Below, piece by piece: positions 30,651 through 38,038 of a stretch of 64,000 nucleotides of DNA. A program made the position numbers and the translations under genes. Under the pieces are notes generated by a model, which searched no databases, was not told the origin of the DNA, and saw nothing but the letters and a program-made list of their open reading frames with translations. This DNA comes from Gillisella vitis (GTDB taxonomy: Bacteria > Pseudomonadota > Alphaproteobacteria > Rhizobiales > Rhizobiaceae). The stretch lies in contig WPHV01000006.1 in assembly GCA_009744235.1 (NCBI GenBank), forward strand, positions 124,001-188,000, written 5' to 3'. Each line of letters opens with the position of its first letter. The stretch's first letter is position 1.

Positions 30651-31163
30651 TCAGGAAATTTCGTTTTCGGCGAGCCAGCTTTCGAGCGCCGCGATGGCTT
30701 TCAGCCTCAATGCGGCTTTGCGTGCCAGAGCCTTTAACAGGCTCCTGTCATTGGCGCCAAAACCGAGTTCCTGCATCACCTCGCCCGGCTTCAGCCGCCG
30801 CCGCGCCATGATCGTTTCAATGCGGATAATCGTCTCCGGCAAGAGATAGCGGCCATTGGCAATCGGGCTGGCGGCAGATTTTTGCACGGACATGGTTGAC
30901 CGCGACACAGCGCTTTCCAGTGCCTCGCCATTTTCCTGGGCCGCCAGCCAGGCGATAAACGCCCGTCGCTCCTCCAAACTCGCCTTTTTCCAGGAGTTTT
31001 TCAGCTTCTCCAACCGGCTGCGTTGCGGCCGCAGCCCCGCCACTTCAAGCGCGACCCGCAGAGAACCAATACGGCCCGCTAAAAAATCACTGTAAATGCC
31101 GGGAAACATTGCGCGGAGACGCTCGACCTCCGCAGCTTTCATCTGTTTTTCTGCTTTCGCCAT
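30651..31163 (-). CDS. Predicted helical protein, unknown function
   Basis: I cannot name this 170-residue protein. It is rich in Ala, Leu, Arg and Glu, predicted mostly helical, with no signal or membrane segment. A C-terminal block (LKPGEVMQELGFGANDRSLL, then a basic helix) could be DNA-binding, but no classic HTH is clear. The start is uncertain: the chosen ATG opens MAKAEKQMK, while the frame extends 26 codons further to another start. It converges on pncB with 16 nt between stops. Confidence 0.6.
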   Translation of the reverse strand: MAKAEKQMKAAEVERLRAMFPGIYSDFLAGRIGSLRVALEVAGLRPQRSRLEKLKNSWKKASLEERRAFIAWLAAQENGEALESAVSRSTMSVQKSAASPIANGRYLLPETIIRIETIMARRRLKPGEVMQELGFGANDRSLLKALARKAALRLKAIAALESWLAENEIS

Positions 31164-31318
31164 CGTCCGATCACCACTGCTTTTTCGAAGCGGTGTATCC
31201 GGGTTCAGACCGTAAGGCGAGCTGGAAAGCGGGTTTGTCATCGTTGAATGACAGGGTTCGGCGTGGCTGTGGCTGTCTCAGCGGGGTGCAGGGCAAGCCG
31301 GTTTGACAGGATAGCCGT

Positions 31319-32275
31319 TTATAGCGCACCCGTCGTTAAGACGGTGCGTACCGTGCTGTCGTCAGTGTCCCAAATCTCCTGCACTTTTGAGAGGGCCACC
31401 GGTGCTGTCGCGATCTTTAATCCTGCGGGCCTTGCCGCCTGAAGCAATTCACCGATCGTCTGGATCATTCGGTTCCTTGGTACACTGCCGATACCGCTTC
31501 CCATGAGCTCGATGGCGGAGGATCGTAACACGGCAGCTGGTAGTGAGATTTGACCTCCGCTGACAGCGCCAACCTGGACAAAGCGAAGAGGCACGGCATT
31601 GGCCTTTGCCGCCGCGTCAAGCAATAATTCCGCGCTCTGACCCCAAAGATAATCCAGAACGACATTCACTCCGTCTGCAAACTGCGCTTTGAAACTTGCC
31701 GCCAGAGCCTCCTCATCTTGCAACAGGGAAATTGTCACGTCTGCACCAAGCGCTGACAGTGATTGCAGAGCCTGAGGATTTCGCCCTGTGGCGATGACTT
31801 TCTTCGCACCAAGATGCTTGGCAATCTGCACGGCAAGCCGTCCAGCAATGCCTGTTGCGCCATTGATCAGCACGGTCTCTCCAGCAATCAACTTTGCTCT
31901 TTCACGATAAGCCATCCATGACGACATGCCTGGATTGACGATTGCGGCGGCAGTGATGTCGTCCAGATCGTCGGGGACGGCAAGGCATTGGACGGAGGCA
32001 ACGACAGTCTTCTCGGCCATGCTACCAAATGGTGCTTTCGGCAGGGCGAAATAAACTCGCTCCCCATTCTCTTTACGCCCGACGCCATCTATTCCGGTAA
32101 TAAAGGGGAAGCTTCCCGATGAGCTGTAATGCGTGCCGGAAGCACGACTTTTAACGAGATGGCTAAGCGCTGCGGCCGAGACCGTGATGAGGGTTTCGCC
32201 CGTCTGCGCAACAGGTTCTTCAAAGTCGCCATAAAGAGGCGTCTGTTTGGCTCCGTATACAATAGCGGCTTTCAC
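31319..32275 (-). CDS. Quinone oxidoreductase-like MDR-family reductase
   Basis: This zinc-free medium-chain reductase of 318 residues has a GroES-like N-terminal half and a Rossmann domain with VLINGATGIAGRLAVQIAKH (about 140-159) for NADPH. Substrate is unknown; the family reduces quinones or reactive enones. It diverges from the MarR gene across 61 nt that contain a palindrome, which suggests MarR-controlled expression in response to a small molecule. Confidence 0.85.
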   Translation of the reverse strand: MKAAIVYGAKQTPLYGDFEEPVAQTGETLITVSAAALSHLVKSRASGTHYSSSGSFPFITGIDGVGRKENGERVYFALPKAPFGSMAEKTVVASVQCLAVPDDLDDITAAAIVNPGMSSWMAYRERAKLIAGETVLINGATGIAGRLAVQIAKHLGAKKVIATGRNPQALQSLSALGADVTISLLQDEEALAASFKAQFADGVNVVLDYLWGQSAELLLDAAAKANAVPLRFVQVGAVSGGQISLPAAVLRSSAIELMGSGIGSVPRNRMIQTIGELLQAARPAGLKIATAPVALSKVQEIWDTDDSTVRTVLTTGAL

Positions 32276-32302
32276 GGTCTCTTCCTTTTCATGGGAGATT
32301 TA

Positions 32303-32319
32303 ATGTGTAATATGCACAT
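32303..32319. promoter_or_regulatory. Putative MarR operator in divergent promoter
   Basis: The inverted repeat ATGTG-N7-CACAT lies between the divergent quinone reductase and MarR genes, within an AT-rich promoter-like stretch. Size and position fit a MarR-family site that would control both genes. Confidence 0.6.
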
Positions 32320-32336
32320 AAATGGAGATCTCATCG

Positions 32337-32822
32337 ATGTCAATAAAAAGCGTGCAAAATACACACAATGATGAGCGCCTTCGTACGCTTCATATGTCCC
32401 TGCTCGATATCGTGGCTGTGATGAACCGCCCGCAGCGCGATGAAATCCTGATCAAGGCAGCGGGCATCCCTCTGGATCGGGCGCTGTTTCCATTGCTTGT
32501 CAATATAGAGAGATTCGGCCCTATCGGTGTGGTGGAGCTTGCCGACCGCAATGGGCGCGATTATACCACCGTCAGCAGGCAGGTGGCCAAGCTTGAAAAC
32601 CTCGGCCTTGTGGAGCGTCGCGCCAGTACAGCCGATCGCCGCATACGCGAGGCTGTTATTACTGCGAAAGGCAAGGCAATGACCGACCTTGTCGACACAG
32701 CCCGCGAAAAAATCGGCCACGCCATTTTCGCCAACTGGGAAGATCGCGATATAGAAGATCTCGTGCGATTGACACGGAAGTTTGCAGATGCCGTGAAGGA
32801 AGAGCCGGTGATCGATCCCTAA
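32337..32822 (+). CDS. MarR-family transcriptional regulator
   Basis: This 161-residue winged-helix regulator has a recognition region VELADRNGRDYTTVSRQVAK (about 66-85) followed by the wing with the conserved Asp-Arg-Arg (STADRRIREAVIT). The start is set by GGAG with a 9-nt spacer; an ATG 15 nt upstream overlaps that ribosome site. It probably represses itself and the divergent reductase, with ligand unknown. Confidence 0.88.
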   Translation: MSIKSVQNTHNDERLRTLHMSLLDIVAVMNRPQRDEILIKAAGIPLDRALFPLLVNIERFGPIGVVELADRNGRDYTTVSRQVAKLENLGLVERRASTADRRIREAVITAKGKAMTDLVDTAREKIGHAIFANWEDRDIEDLVRLTRKFADAVKEEPVIDP

Positions 32823-32894
32823 TTGGGACTATCATCCAGTTTCACCAAAAGAGGCTCATTGACGAGCGTCCTAGCAATGAACATGGAGTGACAA

Positions 32895-32984
32895 TGGCGG
32901 ACAGGGAGGGATTCGAACCCTCGGTACGCTTTCACGCACACACGCGTTCCAGGCGTGCGCCTTAAACCACTCGGCCACCTGTCC
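32895..32984 (-). tRNA. tRNA-Ser (anticodon GGA)
   Basis: On the minus strand a 90-nt cloverleaf is seen: acceptor GGACAGG/CCTGTCC, D arm GCCGAGTGGTTTAAGGC, anticodon stem CACGC/GCGTG with loop CTGGAAC (anticodon GGA, reading UCC/UCU), a long class II variable arm, T arm GAGGG-TTCGAAT-CCCTC, and encoded CCA end. The long variable arm confirms a serine tRNA. Confidence 0.97.
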
Positions 32985-33128
32985 GTTTTTCGAAAAGCTT
33001 GCTGCTGGGCAGCTTGACCGTTCGGGCGGGACATATATCAAGGATTCGGCGGCGATCAACCCAAATCTGACAGTTTTTCGACAAAGCCTCGGAAATCTTT
33101 TGTCAGGCCCCAGATTGCGTGCTTGGGC

Positions 33129-33238
33129 TTACAGCGCGGAGCGCCCTATATGGCGCACAAAGCTTCGCTGTCGCTGTTTAAATCTGTTGCATAATTTTCT
33201 CTTTAAACCGATTCCGGTTTAAAGAATTATGCAGTAGA
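33129..33238. repeat. Composite palindrome, left copy
   Basis: Two imperfect inverted repeats in series. The first (33129-33171) is TTACAGCG...CGCTGT around GCGCC-CTATAT-GGCGC. The second (33183-33238) pairs CTTTAAACCG with CGGTTTAAAG around ATTC, extended by TGCATAATT/AATTATGCA with a 4-nt bulge. The whole unit is repeated in inverted orientation at 33622-33726, and stems show compensating base changes. Confidence 0.8.
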
Positions 33239-33292
33239 CGAGCGGTCCTGTAAAAGCGGGAGCGAGTGAGATGGAAGGGGAAGTGGAAGGTG

Positions 33293-33613
33293 ATGATCCG
33301 GTTTTTACTGCGCATTCTCAGCTTCATCATGCTGGTCCTTGCCATCGTAGCGGGGACGACCGATGCCATAGAGTCCGTCGCTTCCTCTGATGTCGTGACG
33401 ACGGGTTTCGGTTCGCTTTGGGCCGATATCGGCCCGGCAAGCCTTGCCGTGGTCAAGCAGGCAATCACCGCTCACATCAGCAGCGACGCTTTGCAGCTTG
33501 CGGATAAAGGCATATTGCAGCAACCGGCTTTTGCGGTTTTTCTGACCATGGCTCTTTTGCTGTGGATCGCCGGCTATAAACGGCGGTCGCCTGCCGGGCG
33601 GTTTGCAGCCTGA
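33293..33613 (+). CDS. Small two-helix membrane protein, unknown function
   Basis: This 106-residue protein has membrane helices at about 5-24 and 78-95 and a short basic C-terminus (YKRRSPAGRFAA). I recall similar small proteins in other rhizobia but know no function. The ATG chosen follows a purine-rich GGAAGG; a GTG 27 nt upstream is possible. It is enclosed by inverted copies of a composite palindrome and stands alone after tRNA-Ser. Confidence 0.72.
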   Translation: MIRFLLRILSFIMLVLAIVAGTTDAIESVASSDVVTTGFGSLWADIGPASLAVVKQAITAHISSDALQLADKGILQQPAFAVFLTMALLLWIAGYKRRSPAGRFAA

Positions 33614-33621
33614 TATTCCGA

Positions 33622-33726
33622 TCTACTGCATAATTCCTTAAATCGGAATCGATTTAAGGAATTATGCAGTAGATTTAAAGTGTTACAGCGTCCTTTGTGC
33701 GTTTTATAAAACGCACGGCGCTGTAA
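33622..33726. repeat. Composite palindrome, right (inverted) copy
   Basis: A perfect 23-bp inverted repeat with 6-nt loop (33622-33644 with 33651-33673; arms begin TCTACTGCATAATTCC) is followed after TTTAAAGTG by a second palindrome, TTACAGCG...CGCTGTAA around TGCGTTTTA/TAAAACGCA (33683-33726). Reverse-complemented, it aligns along its length with 33129-33238, including the TTTAAA junction. Confidence 0.85.
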
Positions 33727-33964
33727 TGCACGCTCCCGGTCTATGACGTCGGTAATACCTATCGCTCTGAGGTGTATTCTGGCGTCATGTGGATTTAGAG
33801 CTGTAAAAGGCTGGTTGCGGAGAGACGTTTGCCGTAAAAACTACTCGGGCGGGTCCGTTTTATGACGCCGAGGTAGGCCATCAGCGCTGTTTGCCAAACA
33901 ACACCTGTGGTTAAAACGGGCTGTGCTATACAGACGCGAGCCGCCTGTCGGCTAAAAATACAGC
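33727..33964 (+). other. Gene-free stretch upstream of an orphan terminator
   Basis: No convincing gene is seen; a 40-codon open frame at 33743 has poor codon use. Two imperfect copies of a motif starting TATGACG lie 120 nt apart (33742 and 33862). Because a strong terminator follows, this stretch is a candidate small-RNA locus. Confidence 0.35.
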
Positions 33965-33995
33965 AAACAAGCCGTTGATGCGGCTTGTTTTTCGT
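33965..33995 (+). terminator. Orphan Rho-independent terminator
   Basis: The 10-bp stem AAACAAGCCG/CGGCTTGTTT with a 6-nt loop runs into TTTCGTC. No annotated plus-strand gene ends just before it (the nearest stop is 350 nt upstream), so it implies an unannotated short transcript or leader. Confidence 0.7.
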
Positions 33996-34029
33996 CTTTC
34001 AGCTTTAAAAAACAGCAGTCCTGTTAATA

Positions 34030-34062
34030 TTTACCAGTTGAAAAAAATCTGGTGAATTTTTT
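34030..34062 (+). promoter_or_regulatory. Terminator-like hairpin in bmp leader
   Basis: The 8-bp stem TTTACCAG/CTGGTGAA (one G-U pair), with an A-rich 11-nt loop, is followed by six T. A second hairpin, CGGCCCAGCC/GGCTGGCCG (34082-34117), follows. The leader of the BMP gene is therefore structured and could be attenuated. Confidence 0.45.
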
Positions 34063-34187
34063 GGAAAGCCGTGCAAGGATGCGGCCCAGCCGAACCTAAG
34101 AGGGGGCGGGCTGGCCGTGGTGACGTAATTCTCCGTCGCGCATGGAAAGCCTATAAAGAACAACACAAGCAACATCAGGGCTGCACA

Positions 34188-35180
34188 ATGAAGAAATCCC
34201 TAATCACGCTGTTTGCCATGGCCGCCATGTCGGCCTCGGCGCTCGCTGCCGACATCAAGCCGGCGCTCGTCTATGGCACCGGCGGCAAGTTCGACAAATC
34301 CTTCAACGAGGCAGCATTCAACGGCGCGGACAAGTTCGAGAAGGAAACCGGCATCAAGTTCCGGGATTTCGAACCGACCAGCGATACCCAGGGCGAGCAG
34401 GCGATCCGCAACTTTGCCTCCAAGGGCTTCAGCCCGATTGTCGCGGTATCCTTCGCCTGGACCTCGGCTATGGAAAAGGTCGCGACCGAATTTCCAGAAA
34501 CCAAATTCGTGATCGTCGATTCGGTCGTGGATAAGCCGAATGTTCGCTCCGTCGTCTTCCGTGAAGAAGAAGGCTCCTATCTGGTTGGCTTGCTGGCCGG
34601 CATGGCGTCCAAAACCGGCAAAGTCAGCTTTGTCGGCGGCATGGACATTCCGCTGATCCGCAAATTCGAATGCGGCTATGAGCAGGGCGCACGCGCTGCC
34701 AATCCGAAGATCCAAGTGTTGCAGAACATGGTTGGCACGACAGGTGCGGCCTGGAACGATCCGGTCCGCGCTGGCGAGTTGACCAAGAACCAGATGGACC
34801 AGGGCTCCGACGTGATCTATGCAGCGGCTGGTGCATCCGGCATGGGCGTATTGCAGACGGCAGCCGATGCCAAGAAGCTGTCGATCGGCGTCGATTCCAA
34901 CCAGAACCATCTGCATCCGGGTTCCGTGCTGACCTCGATGGTCAAGCGCGTCGATCTTGCTGTCTATAACGCCTATGCCGATGCCAAGGCTGACAAGTTC
35001 AAGCCTGGCCTCGAAGTGCTTGGCGTCAAGGAAGACGGCGTAATGGCAGCGCTCGACGACAACAACAAGGCGTTGATTACACCGGAAATGAAGGCGGCTG
35101 TCGAAAAGGCACGCGCCGATATCATTGCTGGCACAGTCAAGGTTCATGATTACATGGCAGACAATTCCTGCCCGAAGTGA
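34188..35180 (+). CDS. BMP-family nucleoside-binding lipoprotein-like protein
   Basis: This periplasmic binding protein of the Bmp/Med family (PF02608) feeds the adjacent nucleoside importer. The 330-residue product has a signal peptide (1-21, ALA/AD) and the family motif VYGTGGKFDKSFNEAAFNG. The ATG is placed at the signal peptide; 39 upstream in-frame codons have no family match. Purine nucleosides are the likely ligand, given cdd, PNP, deoC and deoA downstream. A hairpin terminator follows the stop. Confidence 0.92.
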   Translation: MKKSLITLFAMAAMSASALAADIKPALVYGTGGKFDKSFNEAAFNGADKFEKETGIKFRDFEPTSDTQGEQAIRNFASKGFSPIVAVSFAWTSAMEKVATEFPETKFVIVDSVVDKPNVRSVVFREEEGSYLVGLLAGMASKTGKVSFVGGMDIPLIRKFECGYEQGARAANPKIQVLQNMVGTTGAAWNDPVRAGELTKNQMDQGSDVIYAAAGASGMGVLQTAADAKKLSIGVDSNQNHLHPGSVLTSMVKRVDLAVYNAYADAKADKFKPGLEVLGVKEDGVMAALDDNNKALITPEMKAAVEKARADIIAGTVKVHDYMADNSCPK

Positions 35181-35189
35181 TCTGAAACG

Positions 35190-35223
35190 AGGGCGCGGGC
35201 GGCATTCCGCCTCGCGCCCTTTT
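35190..35223 (+). terminator. Intra-operon terminator after the BMP gene
   Basis: A long GC stem, AGGGCGCG+GGCGG paired with CCGCC+CGCGCCCT (one bulged T, loop CATT), is followed by TTTTC. It lies 10 nt after the binding-protein stop and should lower expression of the downstream transporter and enzyme genes relative to the binding protein. Confidence 0.75.
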
Positions 35224-35231
35224 CATGTCCG

Positions 35232-35330
35232 TTAGAGCGCTTCCGCTTTTCGTCGAACAGCGAAAATTCTCTCTTTTTTTGCATTTCCGGACGCAAAACG
35301 GCTTCGCACCTTTGCTGGAAATACTCTCTC
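35232..35330. repeat. Dispersed rhizobial-type intergenic element
   Basis: TTAGAGCGCTTCCGCTTTTC at the left and CTGGAAATACTCTC at the right form partial inverted ends around GCATTTCCGGACGCAAAACG. I recall near-identical sequence between genes in many Rhizobium and Agrobacterium genomes. Here it fills the gap before the ATPase gene, leaving only 13 nt to its start codon. Confidence 0.5.
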
Positions 35331-35343
35331 CGGAGTTTTGCAC

Positions 35344-36855
35344 GTGGCCCAAACCCCTGCGATTGAACTCATCGGGATCGATAAGAAATTCGGTCCGGTT
35401 CATGCCAACAAGAATATCAACCTGACAGTGGCCAAGGGCTCGATCCATGGCATTATCGGTGAAAACGGTGCCGGGAAATCGACGCTGATGTCGATCCTCT
35501 ATGGGTTTTACCAGGCAGATGGCGGCGAGATTAAAATCGGCGGCCAGGCCACGATCATTAAGGACAGTCAGGCGGCCATTTCAAGCGGCATCGGCATGGT
35601 GCATCAGCATTTCATGCTGGTTGAAAATTTTACCGTGCTGGAAAATGTCATGCTGGGTGCCGAAGGTGGCGCTTTGCTGGCCAAGGGAACGGCAGCGGCC
35701 CGCGCCTCCCTGAAACAGCTGGAAACGGATTACGGGCTGGATGTCGATCCCGATGCCGTGGTCGAGGAATTGCCGGTCGGTCGCCAGCAGCGGGTTGAAA
35801 TTCTGAAAGCGCTGTATCGCGGTGCCGATATTCTCATTCTCGATGAGCCGACGGGAGTGCTGACGCCGGCCGAGGCTGATCATCTGTTCAAGATCCTGCG
35901 CGTGCTACGCGATCAGGGCAAGACAGTTATCCTGATTACCCACAAACTGCGGGAAATCATGGCGATTACCGATACGGTTTCCGTCATGCGGCGCGGCGAA
36001 ATCGTTGCCACCCGCAAGACGGCGGAGACATCAGTGGAAGAATTGGCGGAGCTGATGGTTGGCCGCCGGGTGCTGCTGCGGGTCGACAAGCAGCCTGCAC
36101 AGCCGCGAGACGTTCTGCTGTCGGTGCGCAACCTGACCGTCAAGGACAGTCGCGGCGTCATCATGGTCGATGATGTGTCCTTCGATGTGCGCGAAGGTGA
36201 GATTGTCGGCATTGCTGGCGTAGCAGGCAATGGCCAGAGCGAATTGCTGGAAGCGATCACCGGCATTCGCAAGCCGGTGTCAGGCGAGATCCTCATCGCG
36301 GGCAAATTGGTGACCGGTTATGATCCGGCTCGATTGAGAGATCTTGGGCTTGCCCATATCCCTGAAGATCGCCATCACATGGGCCTCGTCCTGCCCTTTG
36401 AGGAAAGCCAGAACGCTATTCTTGGCTATCACCGCGACGAGCGCTATGGAAAGGGCATGTTTCTCGATCCGAAGGCGATCCGCGCCGCTGCCGAGGTCGA
36501 GATTGCCAAATATGACATCCGCCCACCCAATCCCCGCTTGAAGACTGCCAATTTCTCCGGTGGCAATCAGCAGAAGATTGTCGTTGCCCGCGAGATCGAG
36601 CGCGACCCGAACGTGCTGATTATCGGCCAGCCGACCCGTGGCGTCGATATCGGCGCCATCGAATTCATTCACCGGCGGATCGTCGAAACCCGTGACAAGG
36701 GCAAGGCGCTGCTGCTGGTCTCGGTGGAACTGGATGAAATCCGCTCCCTGTCCGACCGCATCCTGGTGATGTTCGCCGGCAAGGTGGTGGGCGAAAAGAC
36801 GGCAGATGCCGATGAACAGACGCTGGGCCTGATGATGGCCGGCATTGCCGCTTGA
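35344..36855 (+). CDS. Nucleoside ABC transporter double ATPase
   Basis: This 503-residue protein with two ATPase domains is of the BMP/sugar importer type. The first has Walker A GENGAGKST and signature-like VGRQQRVEIL; the second has a degenerate Walker A (GVAGNGQSE) and signature FSGGNQQKIVVARE, as usual for the class. I chose the GTG with CCGGAG 8 nt upstream; a TTG six nt earlier is also open. It energises the two permeases that follow. Confidence 0.92.
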   Translation: MAQTPAIELIGIDKKFGPVHANKNINLTVAKGSIHGIIGENGAGKSTLMSILYGFYQADGGEIKIGGQATIIKDSQAAISSGIGMVHQHFMLVENFTVLENVMLGAEGGALLAKGTAAARASLKQLETDYGLDVDPDAVVEELPVGRQQRVEILKALYRGADILILDEPTGVLTPAEADHLFKILRVLRDQGKTVILITHKLREIMAITDTVSVMRRGEIVATRKTAETSVEELAELMVGRRVLLRVDKQPAQPRDVLLSVRNLTVKDSRGVIMVDDVSFDVREGEIVGIAGVAGNGQSELLEAITGIRKPVSGEILIAGKLVTGYDPARLRDLGLAHIPEDRHHMGLVLPFEESQNAILGYHRDERYGKGMFLDPKAIRAAAEVEIAKYDIRPPNPRLKTANFSGGNQQKIVVAREIERDPNVLIIGQPTRGVDIGAIEFIHRRIVETRDKGKALLLVSVELDEIRSLSDRILVMFAGKVVGEKTADADEQTLGLMMAGIAA

Positions 36856-36862
36856 GGTTTTG

Positions 36863-38026
36863 ATGAGTACCGCTTCCATTCCGTTGCCGAACTGGATCAC
36901 CTACGGGCTTTTGCCGGTAATCAATCTGCTCTTGGCTTTTTTGATTTCCGGCCTGGTCGTGTGGATCATTGGCGAAAATCCCTGGGACGCGCTTGTCCTC
37001 ATGCTTCAGGGCGCGCTGGGTCGCGGTGAAGGCATTGGCTTTACGCTCTATTATGCCACCAATTTCATCTTTACCGGCCTATCGGTCGCTGTTGCCTATC
37101 ATGCGGGGCTGTTCAATATCGGCTCCGAAGGTCAGGCCTATGTCGGCGGACTTGGTGCGGCGCTGGTGGCCTTGGCATTGGACCATTATTGTCCCTGGTA
37201 TGTCACCATGCCGTTTGCGGTGATCGGGGCGGCTCTGTTTGGGGCTGCCTGGGCATTGATCCCAGCCTGGTTGCAGGCAAAACGCGGCAGCCATATCGTC
37301 ATCACCACCATCATGTTCAACTTCATCGGCGCCGCGCTGATGGTCTATCTGCTGGTGCATGTGCTGATCGTGCCGGGCAAGATGGCGCCGGAAACCCGGA
37401 CCTTTCTTGAAGGTGGACAATTGCCGAAGCTGGATTGGTTGATGGCGCTGTTTGGCCTGAAACTCGGCCCGGCACCCTTCAATGTGTCCTTTTTGATTGC
37501 ATTGGTCATGGCTTTCGCCGTCTGGGTGCTGATCTGGCGCACCAAGCTTGGCTATGAAATGCGCACACTCGGCATCAGCCGGTCTGCGGCGGCCTATGCC
37601 GGTATTCCCTATGCCAAGATCGTCATCATCACCATGCTGATATCAGGCGGCCTGGCCGGTATGATGTCGCTGAATACGGTGATGGGCGCTTCCGCTCGCC
37701 TCCAGGTGGAATTTGTCGGTGGCGCGGGCTTTGTCGGTATCGCGGTCAGCCTGATGGGGCGCAGCCATCCGCTCGGCATCGTCATCGCCGCCATCCTGTT
37801 CGGCGTGCTCTACCAGGGCGGCGCGGAACTGTCCTTCGATATGCCCAATATCACCCGCGATATGATCGTGGTCATCCAGGGTCTGGTGATCCTGTTTGCG
37901 GGCGCGCTGGAATTCATGTTCCGACCGGCACTGGTGCGTTTCTACCAGACGATTGCCCGCCCCGCCCAGTCAAGCCCCGCCCAGTCAAGCCCAGGCAAGT
38001 CAAACCCCGCCCCGTCAAACAAGTGA
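36863..38026 (+). CDS. Nucleoside ABC transporter permease (first)
   Basis: This BPD_transp_2-type permease has 387 residues and about eight or nine membrane helices, with family features FNIGSEGQAYVGGLGAAL and RGSHIVITTIMFNFIGAAL. The ATG has GAGG upstream, 8 nt after the ATPase stop. The hydrophilic C-terminal tail is built of short Ser/Pro repeats (AQSSP units) encoded by a 15-nt tandem repeat. Confidence 0.93.
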   Translation: MSTASIPLPNWITYGLLPVINLLLAFLISGLVVWIIGENPWDALVLMLQGALGRGEGIGFTLYYATNFIFTGLSVAVAYHAGLFNIGSEGQAYVGGLGAALVALALDHYCPWYVTMPFAVIGAALFGAAWALIPAWLQAKRGSHIVITTIMFNFIGAALMVYLLVHVLIVPGKMAPETRTFLEGGQLPKLDWLMALFGLKLGPAPFNVSFLIALVMAFAVWVLIWRTKLGYEMRTLGISRSAAAYAGIPYAKIVIITMLISGGLAGMMSLNTVMGASARLQVEFVGGAGFVGIAVSLMGRSHPLGIVIAAILFGVLYQGGAELSFDMPNITRDMIVVIQGLVILFAGALEFMFRPALVRFYQTIARPAQSSPAQSSPGKSNPAPSNK

Positions 38027-38038
38027 GGATCTGACGAT

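Noticed and set aside
33183..33673. CRISPR-like repeat pair
   Set aside because: Only two palindromic units in inverted orientation, separated by a coding gene; no regular spacers or cas genes.
32895..33726. Genomic island integrated at tRNA-Ser
   Set aside because: There is no integrase and no duplicated tRNA 3' end, and the palindromic cassette lies on the 5' side of the tRNA gene.
33743..33865. 40-codon open frame beginning ATGACGTCGG
   Set aside because: Codon use is poor (TGT, AGG, ATA, GTA), there is no ribosome site, and it lies within a repeat-like stretch.
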